Shown: positions 42,839 to 49,996 of the stretch, one piece after another | Numbering within the stretch: the stretch's first letter is position 1 | Layout of the letters: every line of letters begins with the position of its first letter | NCBI RefSeq assembly: GCF_030705605.1 | Contig: NZ_JAPCKK010000031.1 | Location: forward strand, 186,001 to 250,000 | Source of the DNA: Paenibacillus zeirhizosphaerae | GTDB taxonomy: Bacteria; Bacillota; Bacilli; Paenibacillales; Paenibacillaceae | Direction of reading: 5' to 3' | DNA length: 64,000 nt | The notes under the pieces: model-generated | What the model was told of the DNA's origin: nothing | The model's database searches: none | What the model saw: only the letters and a program-made list of their open reading frames with translations | Translations under genes and position numbers: made by a program

Positions 42839-44800
42839 CTACTCAAGTGGACGTGTATTGCCATGCAGCGCTTTCTCCAGCTCCGGCGTCATATCTTTAC
42901 GGTAAATCACACTGTACCGCTCATCGACACCCACCTTGGTTCGAATCAGATAAGCTACATCTACAGTACTGGAGTCAAAATCACTGTTATGCTCCAGCAC
43001 TTGCTTTTTGACTTCCGTACTCTCGAGGGTAAAAGCTCCGTTCGATTCTTTCAGACGGGCGAACTCCTCTTCCAAACCGATCCATGCTGACGCGGCATTC
43101 GCCAAGCTGTTGCCTTCTAGCCGCACCAGCTCCATGTTCATTTTTTCAGGATCTACCTGTACGCTTGTGGCATATCCGGTTTGATTCAACCAGGTCTGCA
43201 CATGCGTAAATGAACGTCTTACCGGGTAGGACTGGGTCCGGTGCTCCCTGTACGAGCCCGGAACATCCCAATATATGCTGATGTCCGTCTCAGGAATAAG
43301 GCTTGTGGTCATTTCCTCATAGCTCAACTGCTCCATATCCTGCAATAAAGCTTGCTCAAGCGTCCGCATGTCTGCCGGATTCTGGACCGTAATCCGATGA
43401 TTCGGGGCAATGCTGCTGGATATTTCCGCATACGCCGTCGTACCGTTTAATTTATCCAGCCAATATTGGCTTTTTTTATAATCGGAAAATTCCATAACCG
43501 TTTTCAACTCATCTCTGAACTGTTCTTCAGGAATCCGATATTCACGATACATCGTACCGCCATCCTTTAGGCGATAAAACATGGCCACGCTCCGATAATT
43601 GACAGGAGAGCTGTCAACGGAATATTCAGGCGGACGCTCTCTTACAATCTCGCGCTGAAGACTGAGAACCGCAGCGATATAATCTGGATTGCGGGAAAAT
43701 GCATTTTCCTCCTCCGTATTAGACCGGTCAAAATAGTCGCCCATATAAACTTCACTGACGGAGTAAGCAGCCGGAATCCGGGTTTCATACCCCGTAATGC
43801 CGGATACCGATCCATACAGCAGCAGACCGATGCCCGCCCCATATACGACCAGCTCAAACGCCACTTTCTTCGACCATATCTGCCAGCTTTTCCGCAAGAT
43901 GATTTCGCTGACAAAATAACCGGCCACCACCCCAAGCACATAACCTGCGATCAGCCATCCTGTTTTTCCATTGGACTGAACGTCAAAGTAAATCCCCGAA
44001 ACCGGCATCAGACAAAGAATCATGCCAACTTTGAACAATGGCCGAAAAAAGGTATGTGCAACAGCCTGACCTGCAGACTCCATAGACCGTTTCTTATATA
44101 GGAAATAAGACAACCCAAGGAACAATATGGCCAGCGCCGCATAAATAAGCAATTCAAGGATGCCGAAGGGCCATTGCGCAATGCCAATCATGCGGTACAA
44201 CGGAGACACAAAGTCAATTCCAGGATTTGCAACCACCCTTTCCGGATAACCATACAAATAACGGTTAAAGTGGGCAGTCAGCAGCATAGCCAACAGCAAG
44301 GGCAGAAATAGAATAGCGTACACCGCCACCGTCTGAAAAATAGACTGTCCCGTACACATCCCAACAAGCAGACTGAAGCTGTACAGGAATAGCGTGATGA
44401 CAGTGACCGTAACTGCCCATGAAAGAACATCGGATAATGTGAACAAGTAGTCCAGGTCCTGTCTGCCGGACAGCAGAGCAGTGATTGCCGCTGTAAGCCA
44501 GACCGGAACGATCAGCAGCAGTAGTCCGCTGGTCAGATGAGCGGTCAGCAGGTGTTCCCTGCGCAGCGGCAGACTATGATACAAATCAGCTGCTGGCCTG
44601 CTCTGTATGTATCTTGTGATGAAGACGCTCGCTATAACCGGAAGGCTTAGAATAAAGATCATCTGTACATCCCCATGATACTCAAACAGATTCCGTACGT
44701 GGACAACCGTCCCGTTCGGCGACCCTATCATCAATTGCAGCGGCAGCGTGAACAGCAGCCCGGCCAGATACAGGAAACCAATCCATCCGTGCTGCCGCAA
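42839..44800 (-). CDS. ABC transporter permease of YtrC/D type (start disrupted?)
   Basis: About 653 residues from the only in-frame start codon, a TTG at 44800 with a poor ribosome binding site. Seven or more membrane segments in the first 350 residues, then a large extracytoplasmic domain rich in charged residues (about 350-650). The better start is the ATG at 44848, eight bases after GGGGGA and overlapping the ATPase gene, but its fifth codon is TGA (44834-44836). The frame after that stop reads FFFNGGVIRQNLRQHGWIG, which looks like genuine permease N-terminus. Either a recent nonsense change or readthrough. Partner of the ATPase and GntR genes upstream. Confidence 0.78.
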   Translation of the reverse strand: MRQHGWIGFLYLAGLLFTLPLQLMIGSPNGTVVHVRNLFEYHGDVQMIFILSLPVIASVFITRYIQSRPAADLYHSLPLRREHLLTAHLTSGLLLLIVPVWLTAAITALLSGRQDLDYLFTLSDVLSWAVTVTVITLFLYSFSLLVGMCTGQSIFQTVAVYAILFLPLLLAMLLTAHFNRYLYGYPERVVANPGIDFVSPLYRMIGIAQWPFGILELLIYAALAILFLGLSYFLYKKRSMESAGQAVAHTFFRPLFKVGMILCLMPVSGIYFDVQSNGKTGWLIAGYVLGVVAGYFVSEIILRKSWQIWSKKVAFELVVYGAGIGLLLYGSVSGITGYETRIPAAYSVSEVYMGDYFDRSNTEEENAFSRNPDYIAAVLSLQREIVRERPPEYSVDSSPVNYRSVAMFYRLKDGGTMYREYRIPEEQFRDELKTVMEFSDYKKSQYWLDKLNGTTAYAEISSSIAPNHRITVQNPADMRTLEQALLQDMEQLSYEEMTTSLIPETDISIYWDVPGSYREHRTQSYPVRRSFTHVQTWLNQTGYATSVQVDPEKMNMELVRLEGNSLANAASAWIGLEEEFARLKESNGAFTLESTEVKKQVLEHNSDFDSSTVDVAYLIRTKVGVDERYSVIYRKDMTPELEKALHGNTRPLE

Positions 44801-44822
44801 ATTTTGACGGATTACCCCGCCG

Positions 44823-45725
44823 TTAAAGAAGAATCAGCTGGATGTCATAGCCGGCGTCCCCCATTTCGTAAATAAAGATTTCCTCCAAGGTAAGCGAAAG
44901 CACATCAAACACATAGGGGTCGAAGGATTTCACGATACGGCTGACGTCTTCACGTTCTCCCCGTACAATGTAGAGGACAACGCTGCCTCTGGTCTCCTTG
45001 TGCAAAACATCCAGCCGCTCTTCCATAACCTGCTCATGAGCCTGCTCCCGGAACGCGATCTGGATCTTATGCGTGTCCTCCTTCAAATCATCCACTTCTT
45101 TCTCCAAAACCAGCCGTCCCTTGTGCATAATGGCAACATGATCACATAAGTCCTCGATTTCGCGCAGGTTATGGGAGGAAATGATCACCGTCATGCCACG
45201 TTCGGCCGCATCCTGGAACAGCAAATTTTTAACATGCCTGCGCATGACCGGATCCAGACCATCAATCGGCTCATCCAGCACCAGCAAGTCCGGCATGCAG
45301 CTAAACGCCAGCCAGAAAGCGGCTTGCCTGCGCATCCCCTTCGAGAATCGGCTCAGCTTGCGCTTCGTATCCAGCTTGAACACTCCGCCAAGCATGGCGT
45401 AACGTTCCTCGTTCCAGCCCGGGTACACCGACCTGTAAAAACGGGCCATCTGCTCAATGGAGGATTGCGGAAAAAAGTAAGGGCTATCCGGCAAAAAGAA
45501 CATACGCTGCTTCACCTTGGGATTTTCATAGACGGTCTCCCCCTCAATTGCAACTCCACCCTCATCAGGTTTGTATATGCCTGCAATCATTTTCAGCAGT
45601 GTGGTTTTGCCTGCCCCATTGGAGCCAAGCAGACCAAAGATGGAGCCTTTCCGCACCACAAGTGTCAGACCATCAACCGCCGCTTCCCCCTGAAATCGTT
45701 TCGTGACCTCTCCCAGCTCAATCAT
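44823..45725 (-). CDS. ABC transporter ATPase, YtrB-like
   Basis: 300 residues. Walker A GLLGSNGAGKTT, signature LSRFSKGMRRQ (variant), Walker B DLLVLDEPIDGLDP and switch His in VIISSHNL, with an 80-residue C-terminal extension that is usual in drug/peptide exporters of this group. ATG preceded by AAAGGGGGA; its start overlaps the GntR gene. It should pair with the permease downstream. Homologous Ytr systems respond to cell-wall antibiotics. Confidence 0.9.
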   Translation of the reverse strand: MIELGEVTKRFQGEAAVDGLTLVVRKGSIFGLLGSNGAGKTTLLKMIAGIYKPDEGGVAIEGETVYENPKVKQRMFFLPDSPYFFPQSSIEQMARFYRSVYPGWNEERYAMLGGVFKLDTKRKLSRFSKGMRRQAAFWLAFSCMPDLLVLDEPIDGLDPVMRRHVKNLLFQDAAERGMTVIISSHNLREIEDLCDHVAIMHKGRLVLEKEVDDLKEDTHKIQIAFREQAHEQVMEERLDVLHKETRGSVVLYIVRGEREDVSRIVKSFDPYVFDVLSLTLEEIFIYEMGDAGYDIQLILL

Positions 45726-46107
45726 GGGGCATCCCCCTTTCCTGCCGCTTCACAGCATCATGATACAAATCGTCGATCTCCCGTTTCGTCCATCCCAGAA
45801 ATACCGCCTCTGTCATCAAACGCAGCAGCTCTGTCCGAAGCTTCTCTCGGCTCGCTTCCTGGGGATGGTGCTCGGGCGGAGCTACAAAGCTGCCTTTTCC
45901 CTGCACCGAGTAGATGTAACCCTGGCGCTCCAGCTCCCGGTAGGCTTTCTGTATGGTGTTCGGATTTACAGTAAGCTGGGATGATAGTGTACGCACGGAC
46001 GGCAATTGCTCGTCCACCTGCAGGGCACCGAACACGATCAGATCCCGGATCTTATCCTGCAGTTGTTCGTAAATCGGCTTGCGGCTCCGCACATCCAATT
46101 CGAACAT
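45718..46107 (-). CDS. GntR family regulator, YtrA subfamily
   Basis: 129-residue YtrA-type repressor: a GntR winged helix (RKPIYEQLQDKIRDLIVFGALQ, then VDEQLPSVRTLSSQLTVNPNTIQKAYREL) followed by a short 40-residue tail instead of a full effector domain. GGGAGGAG before the ATG. It overlaps the ATPase gene by eight bases and heads the operon. YtrA in Bacillus subtilis represses its own ytr operon, released by cell-wall-active antibiotics. Confidence 0.92.
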   Translation of the reverse strand: MFELDVRSRKPIYEQLQDKIRDLIVFGALQVDEQLPSVRTLSSQLTVNPNTIQKAYRELERQGYIYSVQGKGSFVAPPEHHPQEASREKLRTELLRLMTEAVFLGWTKREIDDLYHDAVKRQERGMPHD

Positions 46108-46169
46108 ACTTCTCCTCCCTTCCTTGGTGTATTGGTTCTGCCGCTTCCGGTCTCACCATAACGCTCATC

Positions 46170-46211
46170 AACTGTACTACTATTAATAATACAGTTAATA
46201 CGCTTTGTCAA
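46170..46211 (-). promoter_or_regulatory. Promoter and probable YtrA operator
   Basis: Minus-strand -35 TTGACA (46206-46211), 17-base spacer, -10 TATTAA (46183-46188). An inverted repeat AACTGTA (46170-46176) / TACAGTT (46190-46196) brackets the -10, as expected for an autorepressor. The -35 abuts the T run of the iunH terminator. Confidence 0.7.
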
Positions 46212-46212
46212 C

Positions 46213-46260
46213 AAAAAAGAGCCGCCGCTACCTGCTCGAAATTAGCAAATAGCGACGGCC
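46213..46260 (-). terminator. Terminator of the SecA-like/iunH transcript
   Basis: GAGCCGCCGCTA pairs with TAGCGACGGCC (one G:T-type mismatch) around an 18-base loop; six T residues follow on the minus strand. About 25 bases after the nucleoside hydrolase stop. Confidence 0.85.
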
Positions 46261-46285
46261 CCTTTGGAGCCTGCTTCCATATGAT

Positions 46286-47224
46286 TTAAAGTATACGCCC
46301 CAGAAAATGCTGCAGAAAGCGTTCCGCGTCAACTTCAACACATACGTCGATAGTCTTTCCAGCACCGGTGGACGCTTCATCGGCTGATATTTCATACGTA
46401 CGGCCGACGGTTGGGGAGTCTCCCGTGTCCACAGCAACATACATCGGCTGTGTGGTCACAAAATCCGGAGCAATCGCCACACCTACAGCGAGCGGGTCAT
46501 GCAGCGCGCAGCCTGCGATGCCCGGCTTGAAATCTTGATAAGCCTGCATATAAAAATCGGTCATATCCGCCATAAATTCGGCCAGCTCACTGCCCTGATC
46601 GCGCCAGGCGTCCACGGCAGATTGCGGAAGCAGCGTCTGCATCGTCACATCGAGGCCTACTAGCGTTAGCTTGAAGCCTGCGGTTAATACGTATTCCGCC
46701 GCCTCAGGATCTGCATAGATATTCGCTTCGGCTGTCGGCTTCACATTACCCGGCACAGTCACCGCACCACCCATAATGATCAAACGGTCAAGCAGCTCCG
46801 GCAGTTCAGGACAACGATCAAGCGCAAGCGCCATATTCGTCAACGGTCCTACAGCAATCACCGTCAGCTCCCGAGGATATTTGCGCGCCTGCTGAATGAT
46901 AAAATCAGCCGCATGCTCTGCAGCCGCCGAACGCAGTGGATGCGAGCTAAAGCAGTTGCCAATGCCGTCTTCCCCGTGAATATGCCTCACATAGGGCTTG
47001 AACAGCTCCCTTGCATAGGGCTTGTCCGCTCCTTCATACACCGGGATCTCTTTATTCAGCTTCTCCAGCAGCACCAGTGAATTGCGGGTCGCCTCCGGCA
47101 GCGAAATATTTCCGAATGTTGTCGTTAATCCAAGCAGCTCCAGTTCAGGCGAGTGAACCGCATAACCAATGGCCAGCGCATCATCAATGCCTGTGTCCAC
47201 ATCCAGTATGATTCGTTTCTTCAT
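46286..47224 (-). CDS. iunH: Inosine-uridine preferring nucleoside hydrolase
   Basis: 312-residue enzyme that splits ribonucleosides into base and ribose. The calcium-binding signature DVDTGIDDA lies at residues 8-16 (Asp8, Asp10, Asp14, Asp15). Further family motifs: VGPLTNMALAL and MGGAV, and C-terminal Asp in LHDPLAVGVAI. No signal peptide. GGAGGATAGGA before the ATG. It lies 31 bases downstream of the SecA-like gene on the same strand, with no terminator between, so both are probably on one message. Confidence 0.92.
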   Translation of the reverse strand: MKKRIILDVDTGIDDALAIGYAVHSPELELLGLTTTFGNISLPEATRNSLVLLEKLNKEIPVYEGADKPYARELFKPYVRHIHGEDGIGNCFSSHPLRSAAAEHAADFIIQQARKYPRELTVIAVGPLTNMALALDRCPELPELLDRLIIMGGAVTVPGNVKPTAEANIYADPEAAEYVLTAGFKLTLVGLDVTMQTLLPQSAVDAWRDQGSELAEFMADMTDFYMQAYQDFKPGIAGCALHDPLAVGVAIAPDFVTTQPMYVAVDTGDSPTVGRTYEISADEASTGAGKTIDVCVEVDAERFLQHFLGRIL

Positions 47225-47255
47225 TCCTATCCTCCATCAGCAGTTATCCAACTGA

Positions 47256-48905
47256 TTATACACCAATGGATGCCACAAGTCCCGAACACAGCGCTTCGCT
47301 CAAAAACCAGTCTGAGAACTCTGCTCTCCATTCTACTTTGATTCGTTGGAACAGCTCTGTGCAGGAAGTATGGTATGCTTGAACCGCCTTCTCTCCCCCA
47401 AGCTCACTGCTGCCGACCTTGCTTCGCAGCTCAGATACACCTTCCATATACCGGACCCAATGTTTGTCCAGCAGTTGAATGTACTTCCTGCCCCAATGCA
47501 GAAGAGTCCTGCTCACTGCCGGCCGTTTCAATAGACACAGCCAAATATCAGACCAAGCCTGCTGAAGCTCCTGTCCGCCCAGAGCAGCTCCCTGCAGCAG
47601 CAGATGGCCATCTGCCAGTAGGTCACGCCCCAGCATCAACAACCGTGTCTGCACCTTCTCCCGATCAACAGCATCGCTTTCAAGGATCATGGAGGAGACA
47701 TGCGCATGCAGCACATGCTTGATATTGGCCTTCTCCCACATTTGATCACGCCGTTCAAATATAAGCTGCCGGTGGGTATGTACAATCCGTTCCATTTCCA
47801 CCATATGCAGCCATTCCTCTTCCCAGCGTGCTTCATTCAGCCGCAGCATCAATCTGTGACGTTCCTCTGTTGTCTTCGGCCATATCGACACTTCCCGGCA
47901 GGATGCCTCAGCTTCTCGGGAATCTCTTTTTACCAGACACTTCAGACCGGCTGTTCTCAGACTTTCCGCTGAATCGGTCGCCGTTGTCCCGTCTGTTCCG
48001 GCAACCCGGAAGGAAACCTGCTGCCGACGATAACTTATGACTTCTTCCGTCAATGACCTTTTTCTCAAATCGGAAGCGGACAAAATAATCGTGTCCAGGC
48101 CATAAGCTCTCTGAAGAAGGCTTGCCTCCCTGCCAGCTCGGTCCGTCATGCCCGCGAGGCTCCCGTACTGCTGCATATAGTGATGCACCGATATTTCAGC
48201 ATGGGGCCCCGTATGCGGATGCTTCGTTGCTCCGCATGGCTCCGACAGGGTGATCGGGGTCAGCAGCTGATGAACCAGCACCTGCTCGGCATCGTCGATG
48301 ACCGCGCAGGCATTGAACATCTGCATACGTTCGCCTGCATTCATGATGAGATGATCGTGTAAATAATCTGAAGCAAATTCCCTGAAATCACCGAAAGTGA
48401 TGTCCGTTAGATAAGCCTGCTGCTTTTCGGCGGCCGATGCATCTGTAAGATTGCAGCCTGCGGTAAGCCCAAGCAGGGTATACACCGGATATAGAACCTT
48501 ATAGTCCTTCCATGAGGATTGATTTTCCAGCGACATCATATGTACCCCGCGTCCCTGCTGGGCATACCATGCGCATGTCAACACCGAGGCGAGCAGCCTT
48601 TCTTCTCTGGATGCCATTTGAACGATTTTCCCCTCGGACATCCACCAGCCTGCCGTTATCTGAAGCTCATGCAGTTCAAGCCCGGTTACCCGTTTGACCG
48701 CTTCCTTCACTGCCGCAAACACGCGGTATTTATGCTGATGGCTGCCTTGTTCCGCTCCTCTGCTTCGTCCGGCGAGGTTCATTTGCCTTTTCAATTCACT
48801 GTCCTTCACAAATCGGAGCTGCCGATGCAATGAAGTGATCTGGATCAAATGCTGATCCATGGAATCCGGATGACTTTCGGCTGTCTGCTGCCTCCGTTCA
48901 CTCAT
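47256..48905 (-). CDS. Degenerate SecA paralogue (predicted pseudo-ATPase)
   Basis: About 549 residues from the ATG at 48905, nine bases after AAAGGA. It aligns by eye with SecA: NBD1 segment LHELQITAGWWMSEGKIVQMAS, then GRGVHMMSLENQ, LYPVYTLLGLTAGCNL, AYLTDITFGDFREFASDYLHD. The Walker A (TGEGKT in SecA) reads ASREERL at about 97-104, and DEVDSIL reads DDAEQVL at about 204-210. Only about 15-20 residues then separate LLTPITLSE from ISVHHYMQQYGSLAGMTDRA, where SecA carries the roughly 150-residue preprotein cross-linking domain. NBD2 is shortened without GRGTD. The helical scaffold is recognisable (IVHTHRQLIFERRDQMWEK). ATP hydrolysis seems impossible; a regulatory or structural role is inferred. 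Confidence 0.75.
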   Translation of the reverse strand: MSERRQQTAESHPDSMDQHLIQITSLHRQLRFVKDSELKRQMNLAGRSRGAEQGSHQHKYRVFAAVKEAVKRVTGLELHELQITAGWWMSEGKIVQMASREERLLASVLTCAWYAQQGRGVHMMSLENQSSWKDYKVLYPVYTLLGLTAGCNLTDASAAEKQQAYLTDITFGDFREFASDYLHDHLIMNAGERMQMFNACAVIDDAEQVLVHQLLTPITLSEPCGATKHPHTGPHAEISVHHYMQQYGSLAGMTDRAGREASLLQRAYGLDTIILSASDLRKRSLTEEVISYRRQQVSFRVAGTDGTTATDSAESLRTAGLKCLVKRDSREAEASCREVSIWPKTTEERHRLMLRLNEARWEEEWLHMVEMERIVHTHRQLIFERRDQMWEKANIKHVLHAHVSSMILESDAVDREKVQTRLLMLGRDLLADGHLLLQGAALGGQELQQAWSDIWLCLLKRPAVSRTLLHWGRKYIQLLDKHWVRYMEGVSELRSKVGSSELGGEKAVQAYHTSCTELFQRIKVEWRAEFSDWFLSEALCSGLVASIGV

Positions 48906-49063
48906 CTCAATCATTCCTTTGGATATATTCATATCTTTTTTTACATCCCAAGGTAACATACTATTCTGAACGGATTCTGAACAAATATTCAAAGCTGAAA
49001 TAATCGAACAAAGAGGGGAGCTATAATTCTATGTTAAGCGAATAAAATACAGCAAAATACAGC

Positions 49064-49091
49064 AAAAAAAGCCGTGCAAAAAATTCACGGC
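49064..49091 (-). terminator. Terminator of the RCK-like gene
   Basis: GCCGTG (49071-49076) pairs with CACGGC (49086-49091), and seven T residues follow on the minus strand. It separates the riboswitch-controlled gene from the SecA-like gene. Confidence 0.8.
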
Positions 49092-49104
49092 CCATCTACG
49101 ATCC

Positions 49105-49503
49105 TTATCCATGTAGAATAAACCCGACTTCCCCTGTCTTGGTATAAATCACATGATCCGCGCCCATCCGCTGGTACACGCATCTCGGATGCATCATCTG
49201 CCGGGTAATCACATACATCTCACTCTCCGTCCAAGACCTGCAGATTTGCAGATAGCGGCAAGTGAGATTCAGACTGCTTTCAAATACAAAAATTCTCCCA
49301 ACCGTCATTTTGGGAATCACCCATTTGTCCATCATGGACGTATCGATTCGGATGATTTGCTCCACTCCCTGCTTCGCAAATTGCTTCTCTTCCGCGCTGC
49401 TGTTGGTCAGCACGGCAAAGGACAGGCGGTGATGCATTAGCAGCTTTACAAATTTCCGGCCGTCATTGTTAGGAGCAACAACCAGAATGGTCTCATTTGG
49501 CAT
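49105..49503 (-). CDS. RCK/TrkA-N-like single-domain protein under c-di-AMP control
   Basis: 132 residues from the ATG at 49503, seven bases after AAGGAGGA. It looks like one Rossmann-type domain: strand ETILVVAPNNDGRKFVKLLM, strand LSFAVLTNS, then VGRIFVFESSLNLTCRYLQICR and GADHVIYTKTGEVGFI, the order seen in RCK_N domains of potassium channel regulators. The GxGxxG nucleotide motif is missing (VAPNNDG), so it may not bind NAD. No RCK_C domain follows. The ydaO riboswitch upstream links it to c-di-AMP and probably potassium balance. The family call is tentative. Confidence 0.6.
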   Translation of the reverse strand: MPNETILVVAPNNDGRKFVKLLMHHRLSFAVLTNSSAEEKQFAKQGVEQIIRIDTSMMDKWVIPKMTVGRIFVFESSLNLTCRYLQICRSWTESEMYVITRQMMHPRCVYQRMGADHVIYTKTGEVGFILHG

Positions 49504-49532
49504 TCGGATCCTCCTTGAATATTCGGGGCAAC

Positions 49533-49574
49533 AAAAAAAGAAGCCATGGGGTCCGAGTAGCGTCCCACGGCTTC
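49533..49574 (-). terminator. Riboswitch expression-platform terminator
   Basis: GAAGCCGTGGG pairs with CCCATGGCTTC (one mismatch) around a 13-base loop, followed on the minus strand by seven T residues and then the gene's own ribosome binding site. Placed between aptamer and coding region, it should end transcription when c-di-AMP is bound. Confidence 0.85.
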
Positions 49575-49624
49575 TTCCGGAGTCCATAACCGATCAAGCA
49601 TGAACTGGATTTCAGTCGGTTTTG

Positions 49625-49813
49625 CTGCCTCTCCCTGTACGCTTACGAGGTTAGCTGTCGGATTCGGGCGAGAGAGTCGCCCTACGCGGCCGAGACCTTG
49701 AAATCTCCTCCGCGATTCACCCCTGCAGCCACACCTATTCCAGCTCTCATACCGGAATAAGACGGCTGCTTTGGTTCCCCCATTTTCCGCTTTGCGCGAA
49801 AATTCAGCGATTA
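49625..49813 (-). promoter_or_regulatory. c-di-AMP riboswitch (ydaO-yuaA type)
   Basis: On the minus strand the conserved ydaO blocks appear in order: AATCGCT, GGGGGAACCAAA, GGGGTGAATCGC, TAGGGCGACTCTC, GCCCGAATCCGACAGCTAA and CCTCGTAAGCGT, ending in GGGAGAGG. Between them is a hairpin GCAGCC.../...GGCTGC. This matches the known Bacillus ydaO/ktrA leader closely. The class binds c-di-AMP and normally turns genes for potassium uptake and cell-wall control off. Confidence 0.93.
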
Positions 49814-49996
49814 AAGCAAGATAACTATTATTGAAAGATTTAAATTACGAAATGAATCATACACCCCGCCGACAGACAGTGTAAAGACTTGTATTTCCCG
49901 AATCTCCTAAAAATTTGCTGTAAGCAAAAAAACAGGAGAAACGTTCGTCCCCCCTGCCTTCATAAATCCCCTGTTTCTTGCCGCCTTCCTTCTACT

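Noticed and set aside
47256..48905. Calling this gene an active SecA2
   Set aside because: Walker A, DEVD and the preprotein domain are missing, so accessory ATPase function cannot be supported.
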